Below the pieces are notes generated by a model, which was given only the letters and a program-made list of their open reading frames with translations, was not told where the DNA came from and searched no databases. The position numbers and the translations under genes were made by a program. Source: Aricia agestis (lineage: Eukaryota > Arthropoda > Insecta > Lepidoptera > Lycaenidae). From it: a stretch of DNA of 64,000 nt. Positions 1-11,900 of this stretch are shown piece by piece (position 1 is the first letter of the stretch; every line of letters begins with the position of its first letter). Location: positions 13,578,001-13,642,000 of the forward strand of contig NC_056407.1 of assembly GCF_905147365.1 (NCBI RefSeq), read 5' to 3'.

Positions 1-737
1 CAGGTAATGTCATATTAATATACATTACATCCCGGGATGTATATCTTTACATTATATTAATGTATCACACACACAACAGGTAACTGGTAATGTAATGTAT
101 CTTTCCCTACATTTCAATGGTAGCCGCCCCGCTTGACGCACATTTCAGCTGCTAAAGTGTTATACAGGCTGTTCTTATTTTTAATGTTGTAATACTATGG
201 CCTTTCGAGTTACTTGCTATTAGATACACTAGATAGTTCATCAAAAGAAGATTCGGATTGTAATTTTGATGCGCGCATTGTTACATATTGTGCCAAAATA
301 CATAACGATGTGGATTGAAGATATTTGATTGAAAATATAGGCTCTGCGGAACAGACTGCCTGCAGTTCCTGCTGTGAAGTGCTGTTCTAAGGTGGCAAGT
401 GGCAACACTGTATGTATCTATCTATCATACACATATAATATAATCACAGAAATTTTTGAACACCCTATGAAGAGAAGAGATGTATCGTAATATACAGAAA
501 AATATTGAGATGTATTGAGATGTATCAAAATATAAATGTATATTTTCATATAGCTCTGTATGTTAAGATACGAAGATGTAAAAATATACATTATAGCTGC
601 TGTGTGTGGTCTCCTGACGATTTATATAGAAAGATGTATTGAGATGTATCGAGATGTATCGTGCTATAATATACATCTTTACATTACCTCCTCTGTGTGT
701 GACAAGCTTAACGCACACGTCTGCGCTGCGCGTTGTG
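1..737. other. AT-rich intronic or 5' flank with short GATGTAT repeats
   Basis: No exon recognised. Contains a palindromic TACATTACATCCCGGGATGTA block near 20-45 and several imperfect copies of GAGATGTATC/T around 505-660. Presumed integrin intron. Confidence 0.5.
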
Positions 738-2003
738 TGCGTGTCAACCGTAAGATTGTAAAAACCACGAGATTGTAATATGACTAAGGGCCGATTTTTC
801 AATCCTCAGATAAACAGACAGATAGTATTTATTCGACAGATAGCAAGATATTGAATTTTTCAATCGTCAGATAGGACTTAACCGGCGAATAACCCCGCTA
901 ACTGAGGAATAAAACTATCCGTCGCGTGAACCACCACATAACCGCTATTAGACAGATAGTTTCACATCGACATTGGTAATTGGTATGTATAACCAGAGAC
1001 CAGTATATACATATTTATTCCTCTATGATAACTATCTCTTTAAGGATATTTTCGATGAAATTGATGATCTGGCAATTGAAGAAGAGGCCATAATAAACGA
1101 ATATATTATGAATCGTATGAATCCTTTGGAAAGAAAAGTAAGAATCGTCAGATCGAGGCCTGATCATTATAACATGTGGGATCCAAAAGATTTTCATTTA
1201 GAGTTTTAAAAGAATCTGTGCTACATTTGCTTTCTCTTATAGAATATAAAATTAAGCACGAAACACAGTCAATAAATACCCTATCAGGTACCAAATACCA
1301 TCCTAATACAGTTGGTGCAGTTCAAAAAGTCTTTGTTCGACACAGCATCTTTTTATTTTCAATCACAATAGTTAATAAACAACATGTGCACAGTCGTCAA
1401 TTCGAACGAAACAGACAAATAACCCAAAAACAATGAGACTGAGTCTGTCTTGCTCTAACAATAGAGTATTCAATATATTTGTTTCAACTGTGTAAAGTGC
1501 GAGTTGCCAGACTTTAAAAATTCAGTCAGATAGTTATTTATGGAATTAATGACATTTGAAAAATTGACTATGACTTATTCGACGGTTAAACCACCGAATA
1601 ACTTTATTCTTCAGTTAACTATCCGACATTTTATCTCAGGATTGAAAAATCGGCCCTAAGTGATGGATTGTAAGCAACCAGTTTTCCGGTGGTTTTAAAT
1701 TAATTATTTCGTATTTAAAATAACTTCAATGCCCAATGGTATGAGATGTATAACATAAAATAAAATTTAGATATACTTAAAGTGCTGTTTGAATGTTCGG
1801 TTAGTAAAATTAATTTATTTATAATTCAAACTGCACTTTAAATCTAAATTTTATTCAATGTTATACATCAAATTTACAGGCAATTGAAGTTATTTTAAAT
1901 ACGAAATAATTAATTTAAAACCACCGGAAAACTGGTTGTTTACAATCCATCACTTAGTCATATTACAATCTCGCGGTTTTTACAATCTTACGGTGACATG
2001 CGC
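738..2003. mobile_element. Fold-back element interrupted by a Harbinger-like insertion
   Basis: The left arm (738-787, resuming at 1660-1800) is the reverse complement of about 1830-2003, sharing the segments 'gtaagattgtaaaaacc', 'agattgtaatatgac' and 'ccagttttccggtggtttt'. The arms line up without gaps once 788-1656 plus one TAA are removed. It was therefore an inverted-repeat element of about 0.4 kb before the insertion. Confidence 0.8.
788..1656 (+). mobile_element. PIF/Harbinger-like transposon remnant, TAA target duplication
   Basis: Terminal inverted repeats GGGCCGATTTTTCAATCCT at both ends, flanked by TAA at 785-787 and 1657-1659. The empty site is readable in the opposite palindrome arm near 1950. 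Inside, 973-1206 encodes DHYNMWDPKDFHLEF after an acidic stretch. A frameshift near 1207 then leads into VLHLLSLIEYKIKHET, resembling the N-terminal region of Harbinger transposases. The catalytic domain is missing, so the copy is dead. Confidence 0.78.
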
Positions 2004-2119
2004 ATATAATTTGGCAATTGCATAGGTTCTATTTCCACGGACTAAAAAATGCGTCACGGATAGTCTGTCGTCTGCGCTGCGCCGATTTTTATGTTTCAAA
2101 AAAACTTGAATTTGTAAAA

Positions 2120-2380
2120 ACTAAGTAGTTTATATAACAACGAGCTTTTACCCGCGGCTTCGCTCGCGTTAAGAAATATTATTATATACACACTTTCATA
2201 CCCTATTTTTACCCCTTGGGGTTGGAATTTATCAAAATCCTTTCTTAGCGGATGCTTCGTCATAATATCTACCTGTATGCAAAATTTCAGCCCGATCCGT
2301 CCAGTGGTTTGGGCTGTGCGTTGATAGATCACCATGTCTGTCAGTCACCTTTGAATTTTATATATGTAGATACTCAATTT
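2120..2380 (-). repeat. Dispersed lepidopteran repeat ('cccgcggcttcgctcgcg' type)
   Basis: Carries the phrase family (GCGGCTTCGCTCGCG, 'caaaatttcagcccgatccgtccagtgg') common in lepidopteran introns. Related phrases recur near 14330-14470. No coding content. Confidence 0.5.
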
Positions 2381-2474
2381 TCTCAAAAATAAATTCTTTG
2401 AAACATTACATAATATATTACATAATATTAAAATACTGGTTACTATCAATTTGCAGCAAAAAAACGCTTTTTTT

Positions 2475-2640
2475 TTCAATTATTCTGCTCAATCTCGAAA
2501 ATCCTGAAAATCTTGATTCGCGACCAAGATCTCGACCCGAATCTCAACAAGATCTCGAACTGACCAATCTTGATTCAGAAAAAAGACGCCAAGATCTTGA
2601 GTAGTCAATCTTGGTCCAAGATTGCATTCCCTAATTGTGT
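2475..2640. repeat. Degenerate tandem/palindromic 'AAGATCTCGA' repeats
   Basis: Repeated short units such as 'caagatctcga', 'caagatcttga' and 'aatcttgattc' in both orientations. It ends about 115 nt before an integrin exon. Confidence 0.5.
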
Positions 2641-2753
2641 TATCATCAATCAGTCAAGGTTTTTTATAAGTAGATGTGTTATCATCAGTCAGTAAAACAA
2701 CGCGAGCCCTCACAAAGCTCGGCTTTTAGCTAGTAATAATATTATGCTTCTAG

Positions 2754-2981
2754 GTTTTGATCTTCAAAATATCAACAAAAACGACGGATACAAACTTTCA
2801 CGTTAAGGCGAGGATACGAGGCAAACAGTTGGGGTCATATTTTGGTGCAAGTTTACTCTGCACCGACGTAAATGGTGATGGTGTCACCGACTTGCTGGTG
2901 GGTGCACCAAACTTCGTCACCAAAAATGGCGGACTACCATACGATCAAGGAGCTGTATTTGTTTACATAACGAAACAACAG
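2754..2981 (+). CDS. Integrin alpha exon: FG-GAP blade with Ca2+ loop
   Basis: Phase-0 exon bounded by cttctag and gtattt. It begins VLIFKI and contains YFGASLLCTDVNGDGVTDLL followed by VGAPNF, the classic FG-GAP core with a DxNxDGxxD calcium loop. Upstream exons are not in the window. Confidence 0.93.
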
Positions 2982-5900
2982 GTATTTATATTTCTAAGTC
3001 TACTAAAGTGTATAATGTATATACTTTAGGTACACAAAATACATTTAAAATAGATAATTTCAAAGTGGCTTTTTTAAATTTAAAACATTCTTACTTATTA
3101 TGTTATGATTTTTCTAAATATAATTTCTTGCTAGTAATTATAAATTTGAAGTTACATAATAAACTACATTATGTCTAGTTCCTACAATAATTATTTTATT
3201 TTTATTTTTTACAAAATGTAAAATAGCTGAAAACGTTAAAGGATAATATTGTTATATAATTTTCAAAAGATACGTAGGTTTCTAGTAATTGACAAAAATA
3301 TTATATAGAAAAAAAACGGTTTCTTAACAACATTTTAATTGCAAATCCCTTTTCTTGTTAACTATAATATATTTTGTATATTTTTTGATAATGAAGACAT
3401 TCGTTTTGTGGCCGTCGATATCACGTCTATTGAGGAGGTTGGAAAAACAAAATGTCGTGACACCCTCGTCTCTTGTTCGCTCGAAATTCTTGAATCGTTA
3501 TCTATCAAAATATATCAGCTTACGTTGTTACTCAATCTGAGCCTAGGGCAGCCATGTTTTGCCCTCGAAAGCTTCCTTAAGAGGATACACCAGGGGCTAG
3601 AGAAATGAAAAAAAAGTACGTGTAATATCTATAGCTGTCTCCCTTACCTCAAGCCTATACCGCAGAACGTTATAGAGACAACTGCAGAAAATCCAGAAAA
3701 TCAACGATTCGTTGTCCCCTGATTCCTTCTCCAAAACTTAACCGATTTAAGTACTTTTTTCATTAAAGATTTAAAAAAGGCTTGAGCTGTGTTCCTATGT
3801 TTTGCTTTTTTTGTATAATCTAGCCAAATCTGTTTTCTGGACGTTTGAACACAGCGGAAAATCTGGCCATTTTTTTAGGTTTTTGAACGTTCATATCTTA
3901 TTTAATAATTAAATTATGAAAAAAAATGAAAACATAGGGACATTGTATTAGTGGCCGTAGATATTCAGGAAAAAAATTTTTAACTCTACTAGCATTAACC
4001 AGGGAGGAAACAGGGGACAACGTTTGTATGGAAAAAATGGCTGTGTGGAATCCTCTTAAGGAGATTCAACCTGTCGAGTCAATTGTTATTGTGAATCTTG
4101 ATCTAAATTGACATTATTACTTAAAAACCGTTTCTTTTTAAATATAGAACAAAATAATTTAAAACTATTTATTCTAAAGGGTCGACGACGAGACGATCAA
4201 ACGGTTTGATTCAAACCTTACGTTGCTTGATGCAACCGTTTGATGTCGGTTTGAACGGTTTGTCAAACGACACTGCGCAGTTTCATTCAATAAGCGCTGT
4301 CGAGTACACTTCCTGTGATGCAGAAGATGCTGAACGAGGATCGCGATTTTCTTATCTTATGTTTATAACGTTAATGTCCTCCGTCCGAAAAGAAAAGAAA
4401 AAGACTGGTCCAAAGAATGGTATTGACTATTGACTAACATAATATCGTTTTACCCACGAACATATTCTACAGAAAGTGCTAGAAACCAGGGTTGCCAGAT
4501 CAAAGACCGGTCAAATCGCCACTTCGCGATAAAAAGATAGCCCAAAGTAGCCCAATAAAAAAAATACACGGTAATTAAACGTAATGTCAATAAAACGTAT
4601 GAATAATATTATCATGCATGCTACTGTTCTATTACATTAGAGTTATGTATTTACATGTAATTTAATCAATGTTTTAAGGAGACTTGCTTCGTTTAATTCA
4701 ATAAGCTTATAATATAACATAAGATTCTAGCTTTAATTGGATACTTACTTGTAAATTTGTATTAGTGGTAACCAGTTGTTTTTATTTTTGGCGTTTTTTT
4801 TTTCAACTATAAAAGTGATATATTTAGCAATGAAAATCACCTTCATATTATGTATTTATTTTAAAATTATGTATTTACAAATAAAAAATCTTTTATGCAT
4901 ATTAATCGTCATCTGCTGCAAAAATTTGGATGGTGTCGAGCAAATTACGATCCAACATATCTACTGCCTCTCTCTGCTCCTAAACAGAATGATGTTCATG
5001 GATATTCAACAGCCACCCAGTACCCACGCGGCGAACCACAGATTATGAGTGGAAGTGGCCGCGCATAGACAACGCATCGCTGCGTTCGTTGATATTATGG
5101 CCGCGTTCACGAAAATACAATAGTAGGCAGTAGCCCAATAGGCAATAAGTAAAAAACCGTGTCGCCCAACAGGCGATAAGTCGCCATTCCAAATTTTTTG
5201 TAGCCGCGGGGGACCGCAAAATAGCCCAATTGGCTACTTGTCGCCCAATCTGGAGACCCTGCTAGAAACTACAGCTTCTTTCTTTTTTTTTTCTTCATAA
5301 TCCAGCACTAAACTAAGCCGGGTATGTTCAAACCTTCAAACGCGTCGGAACACGATCAAACGGCGCGTCAAACACAACGAAAATATGAAATTTCATCAAA
5401 CATGCTTCAAACACGTAAATGTTTGACAAACCGTTCAAACATGCTTTGTAAACGATCAAAATTATGGTTTGAGTCAAAACAAAATTTACGTGTTTGGGTT
5501 AAGTTTGAGTTCCCCATTAGACACGGCGCGATGCCGTCACCATGTTACAGCACGACGCGACGCCGCCACCGTGACAGGGGACGGCGACGCACCGTGTCAC
5601 GGTGCCGCAAACGGTTCACCACGCGCCCCTATTCTGGGTGAAGGGGTGGAACAGATAATAATAGGCCAAGTGCAAGTTAGGCTCGCTCACGAAGGGTTCC
5701 GTACCATTATTATAGAGAAAAATAACCAAAAAATTATGTTTTTTGAATGGGAGCCACCTTAATTATTAAGTTTATTTTAATATTACCATCAATTTTTAAA
5801 GTATAAATACAATTGAGTATTTTGTGAACATTTCAAGTGCCTATCTGTTATCATTATTGGTATTGACTATACATAGAGCAAAAAATAGCAAAAATAGTTT

Positions 5901-8900
5901 TCCTCTGTTTCTGATTCTTTTACAATCTTCGTCTGTAATAACAAGAGAATAGACCTTCGCGATCCATATCCAGATAAGCACTTTCGTTCGAGCGCAAATA
6001 TCGACTGAATAGGGACGCGGGTCGGCGCACCGTACGCGGCACCGTGACACGGTGCGGCACCGTACCGTATCACGGTGGCGGCCGGCGTCGTGCCGTAACA
6101 CGGTGGCGGCACCGCGCCGTGTCTGATGGGGACGCGGCCGTAGATGTCATACGCGCCGCATAGATCACGAAATGCGGTGCGTAAGGTGCGGACGAATGTG
6201 CGAAGTTTCTTCATTTCACACAACGAATTCTAAGTAATTGTAAATTTGAAGTGTCGCGTCGCGTAGTCTCGCGTAGTGACTAGTGAGGTACCTTAGAAGC
6301 TCTGTCGACTATTCATTGACTAACTTCACGTCGTAGGGATCAAACTTCACAATGAAGTTCTCTGGCTACGTGTACGGGTCGGGAGAGAGCGGCGCTCGGT
6401 TCGGCACTGCTATGGCTGATATAGGCGACGTTGACAACGATGGCTATAATGGTAAGAGTTAAATAATCTCATGAATCAACGTTTTTTTATACTGCTGAAG
6501 TGTGTGCAACACATACACAAGCCTCAATCCAAGCTCTATGATAAAGCTTCTTTATAGGTGCTCCTCCGTTGAAAAAACAAAGGTGTTTGTAATCCAACCA
6601 TTCACATCTTATGGGGGCGACTAACCCCAGAGTGTCGATTTTATAATTAATGTTTGTACTTGAAAATAAGCTCCGTATTTTTTCATTTTCTAAAATTAGT
6701 TACTACATTATATTTCCGAGAATGCGATCTGAGCAAAAACACGATATCTTAAAATTTTCTCGATAGAAAAAAATCACAAAGATGCATCTAATTTTCACGA
6801 ATTTTTCATTTATTGCCATAACCGTGCATTGAACTAAGTTAATATTTTAACACATTGTATAAAATTCTATCATTGAGAGATCGACCTAGCGGATTTTTAA
6901 AATGTTGTATACCTATTTATCGAGTTATTGGCGACTTTGAATTGAAAAAAACTAATTTGGCGATGAATCCGCGTCGTCCCTTTTCACCTGGCATATGAAA
7001 GACGGGCGTGAGTGTGAAGAGAAAAGGACGATGTTTGATTTTTTTGGTTAGTCGCCCTCTTAATCCGCGGTGTATGTGAGCTATGCTGAATTTCATTCAA
7101 TTGAAGTAAAACAAACTCAATAATTCAAAAAGTTTTTTAACGTCTCGTACATTTTGTGCCTTTTATAACCACTGTTTACGGCATTTCAGATATTGCGATA
7201 GGGTCGCCTTGGGAAAATTCTGGGCGTGGCGCGGTTTATATCTACAAAGGCAGCCCTACTGGTTTGAAAGCCCAATTTATACAAAAAGTCACCGTGGCAG
7301 ACGCACGAAGCTTTGGAATTTCAGTCTCCAAAGCCTTCGACATTGATAACAACAACTGCAGCGGTAAGTATGTCTTAATAAATATATTTTATTAACTACT
7401 AAAAACAAATGTTTCCATTTCTGGAAACCAGTTCACGTGTTTGAATTCCCTTATAATTCTTAGGCTATCCCGCTCGAGCGATCACCATATAATACGGGAA
7501 ATTTAACCAAGATTCGGCACCAGTACACTTTTTAGCAAAAATGGGCCCCTATACTCAAACTTCGTTGTCGGTCCGTCTGTCTCTCTCCAGGCTATAGTTC
7601 AAGAACGGTAATAGCTAGAGGGATGAAAATTTTCACGGATTAAGTATAACTGTTGTCGCTATAAAAACAAATACTAAAAGCAAAATAAAATTAATACTTA
7701 AGGGGGCTCCAATACAACAAACGTTATTTTTTCGGCCTTTTTTGCTCTATAGCAATAACGGCAACAGGTAGGTACTTGAATTTTTCTCAAAATCCTTAGT
7801 TATAATATGTGTCCTTTAATATTTAATAATAATATTAAAATAAAATAAAAAATTAAGGGGAGTTCCCATACAAAAACACAATTTTTGGCCTAATTTTGCT
7901 CTATAATGGTACGGAATCCTTCGTGCGCGAGTCCGACTCGCACTTGGCCGATTTTTATGTTGTATAATTAATTTCAGATTTAGCTGTAGGTGCTCACAAC
8001 TCCCGAAGCGCTTACGTATTTAGATGTGTACCCACCGTCCACGTGGATATCTCAATCAAAGTGCCCGATGCTATGAATCTACAGGACAAAGTGTCCAATT
8101 TCACTGCGCAGTTCTGCGTAAAGGCAGCCAAGAGCAGAAGAACAAGTAATGCAGCAGGTAACGGTTCTACTGAAAACTAAAATATTTCAGATCTTTTTTT
8201 TTTTAATAATATCTACGGACGCTTCACACCACGTCAGTATGGCCTCGTGCTAAGTACCTAAAGGACTTGTGTTACAGGTACTAGACAACGGAAATATACT
8301 TATTTAATACTTTATACTATACATATACTTATTTAAGATTTTTATTATATGATACACATATTTAATACACATCCAAGACCCAGGAACTTTTTTGACAAAC
8401 TTTTTGTTCCGTCAGCGGGATTCGAACCCGCGACCCCCGGCTTGAGCTACCAACAGCCCACCAACTGAGCCACAGAGATCGTCAGTCGTTTGGTAGTCTT
8501 TGCTTTGCTATGGCGTTGCAAGTACGACATCTATTCTAAATTCAAATAAGCATTGAAGTACCCCTGGAGATTTTGATATCTGTTTTGTTTTAACTTAATT
8601 ATCCATACTTAATATAAAACTATAAATGCGAAAATGTGTCTCTCTCTGTCTGTTACCTCTTCACGCCCAAACCGATGAACCCGGTTTTGCTGAAATTTGG
8701 TATATGGTCCGGAAATGGATACTTTTTATACCAGGAAAATGTACGGTTCCCGCGCGATAAACGATTTTGGCGCAACGGAGTTGCGGGCGTCATCTAGTAT
8801 AATATAACTAGATATCCTCTGTCCTTTCCTGGGACTCGAAGTACCCAGCAAAATCAATTCAGCGATTTAGGCGTGAAGAGGTAACAGACAGAGAGACAGA

Positions 8901-11900
8901 CAGATAGACAGACACACTTTTGCATTAATATTTTATAATATTAGTCCATACTAATATTATAAAATATTAATGCAAAAGTGTGTTATCACCCTTTTCAAAC
9001 TTATCAATTTAACATAATTATAAGAATCAAATCCCTTAACGTATTTCCAAATTTTAGAGCTACGAGCAAAGATATTGATTGATCCAGAAGGTAACAGAGC
9101 TAATGTATTGGAGGACTCGGAGTATGACGTCACAATACATCCGGGAATGGAAAATTGTGAGGAACGGACGGTCGAAGTGACGGTAAGGACTCTTTACGTT
9201 TGGTTTGTTTACAAGTGAAGCGTATCTATCTGATATCTGATAATATATATATCTGAAGGTAGTAACGAAACAGCTGAGCCATATATGTATATTTACTGGT
9301 ATGTAGAATTTGTTTAAGTTATAGGGTCAGTAGATTTAAGCCGTGTAGATTCAGAAGCTTGACTCTACATGAGATCACATATCTTTTTCACAGGTTTATG
9401 TGATCGTCTCGGCAACATTTTACAAGAAATGTTTTTGGTGGGATAATCTTATTTCAATCTCTCTCATCAAGTTTTATTGTACGGCCCGTTTGCTTTATCT
9501 CGTATGTGATTGACCCTTTCTTTAACCTTTTGAGGTGACTATCTGGACTAAAGAAGTTGAAGTAGTTGAATACCTTTCAATTTAGGGCCTTGTTACACCT
9601 ACCGAGTGGAGTGGCGAGACAGTGCCCTCGGCCAATCAAATTGTCTATTTGCAGTCTCGCCACTAGATAGGTGTAATGAGGCCCGAAAAGAGAACGATTT
9701 AATTAGTTTTTAAGAACGTCCAACATTTATAAAACGAATATGAAATTTTTTGCAGCCCACTGCGGATTTATCGAGACCAATTACAATGAGTTTTAAAGTG
9801 GAATCGATCGAGACATACGGTATGTTTACAATTGACTATGTCATTAGGTAAGTAAACCTAGCTTCAACTTCCAATCTAGTGTAGGAGATAGTTTTATTTA
9901 CATTACATCCCATCCACATTACATTAATATTACAAAGGCGAAATGTTGTGACTGTGTAATGTGGATGCTTGCTATTACTTTACTGTTTGCAGATACACTA
10001 ACTCCACCGTTTTTATCAAATTTGGTATTAAAACATTTTCGTCTTTACATTAACAAAATTAAGGTACTTTTTCCCGAAAAATGCAATATTTCCGTGGGAT
10101 ATTGTATTAATACGTTAAAGCGTACCAATCTAACATTTGTTTTCACTGGCAGCAAATGATAACGCCTTGGTTTTGTCCAGCACATTGATTGGTAACAAGT
10201 TGAGTAAACAGACTGGCACTATGGTCGCAAAGATAATTCATTCGTCACTCCACATGGAACGTTTGAATATGGAACAAGCTCCATATTCAAAGGTTTTTAT
10301 GGAGGGAAAACATAAATAACGGTTTTTATACCTACTGCAAAAATATTTTAGAAAATTCAACGAAGTTCCCGCAACATATAGCGAGGCTGTCGGATGAATC
10401 GACTCTACATTCGTCCTTTGATATACAGCTGATGAGGGGATGCGGTGAGGACTTAATATGTAGGCCGCTTTTACAAATGACCCTCAGCCCTTTGGACACG
10501 TAAGAACCTATTTCTTGGCATTACCATTACATTAACCTTTTACGTGCGTCATTCAGCAGCCATTTATCTTTTAAGTTTTGTGATTATTTATTTCGGTATT
10601 AAATCTAAAATTTTCAAATGTTGGCCAACGATGGTACTGCAACGTATGTTTAACAGAAAATTCTTCAAGTCACAGTTTGTTGCGTCTACATTAATGTTAA
10701 ACTCCAAATCACTAAAACACCCCCAATTAAATGGCCATTTAGGTATTTGTATGGCCGTTAAAAAATCCAAATAATAATATTAATAATATAAAACATGATA
10801 TGAAGAAACTGTTAAGAAATTTTAAGATGTGACATGTCCTTTCAGCCCTTACATCCCTGGTACGAATCAGAAGTTCGGCGTAAAGGTCACGGTAATCAAC
10901 ACAGAGGAACCGGCGTTCGGTGCTAAAGTGCAAATAAAGCTGCCTGCGTCTATCAAACGGGAGCCCACTGGCTGTTCACTAGAAGGAGATGGCCCGGAGA
11001 AAAATTTAACGTGTACCCTCCCAGCGCCGTTATACAAAAACGTTACCGTCGAGTGGGAAATAGAATTGGAGTACACGCAGGAGACAGACGAGGTATGTTG
11101 TAGTTAAGAGGATACACCAGAGGCTAGAGAAATGAAAAAAAAAAAAACACGTGTAATATCTATAGCTGTCTCCCTTACCTCAAGCCTATACCGCAGAACG
11201 CGATAGAGACAACTGCAGAAAATCTTCAATTGTTGTCCCCTGATTCCTTCTCCATAACTTAGCCGATTTAAGTACTTTCTTTTTTGCGCGAGTCCGACTC
11301 GCACTTGGCCGATTTTTTATGTAACAAAGTCGAAAATAGATTTTGCGTAGACTTTCAAGGCCCTGAGGAGTTTCAACAATGTCATAATCATATTTTTATT
11401 ATTCAAATAATATTTAAATTAATATATTACTATGTGATAAAAAAACTTTAGGGTGTGCAATGTGTAAGCTGTGTTCCTTATGTAGAGTTAACTGTGAAAG
11501 TAGCAGCGCTAAAAGAGCAATATTTTTTGTGATTTGTCAGAACTTTTCCCATACAAAACTTAAATAATAAAAAATCGGCCAAGTGCGAGTCGAACTCGCG
11601 CAGAAGGGTTCCGTACCGTTATAGAGCAAAAATAGCCCAAAAATCGTGATTTTTGTATGGGAGCCCCCCCAAACTTTATTTTATTATTAATCTTTTATTA
11701 CTTTTATTATCAATTATTAAAGTACAAATATAATTAAGGATTTTATGACAATTTCAAGTGCTTAGCTATAGCCATTATTGATATCGAGCAAAAAATAGCA
11801 AAAAAATCACGTTTGTTATATGGGAGCCCCTGTCAAATATTAATTTTATTTTGAGTATTTTTTGTTATAGCGGCAATAGACAGCGGACAGCGGAAATACA

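Noticed and set aside
5841..6223. Overlapping minus-strand ORFs of 86 and 118 codons
   Set aside because: They are low-complexity translations of the CACGGTG palindromes in several frames, with no family resemblance.
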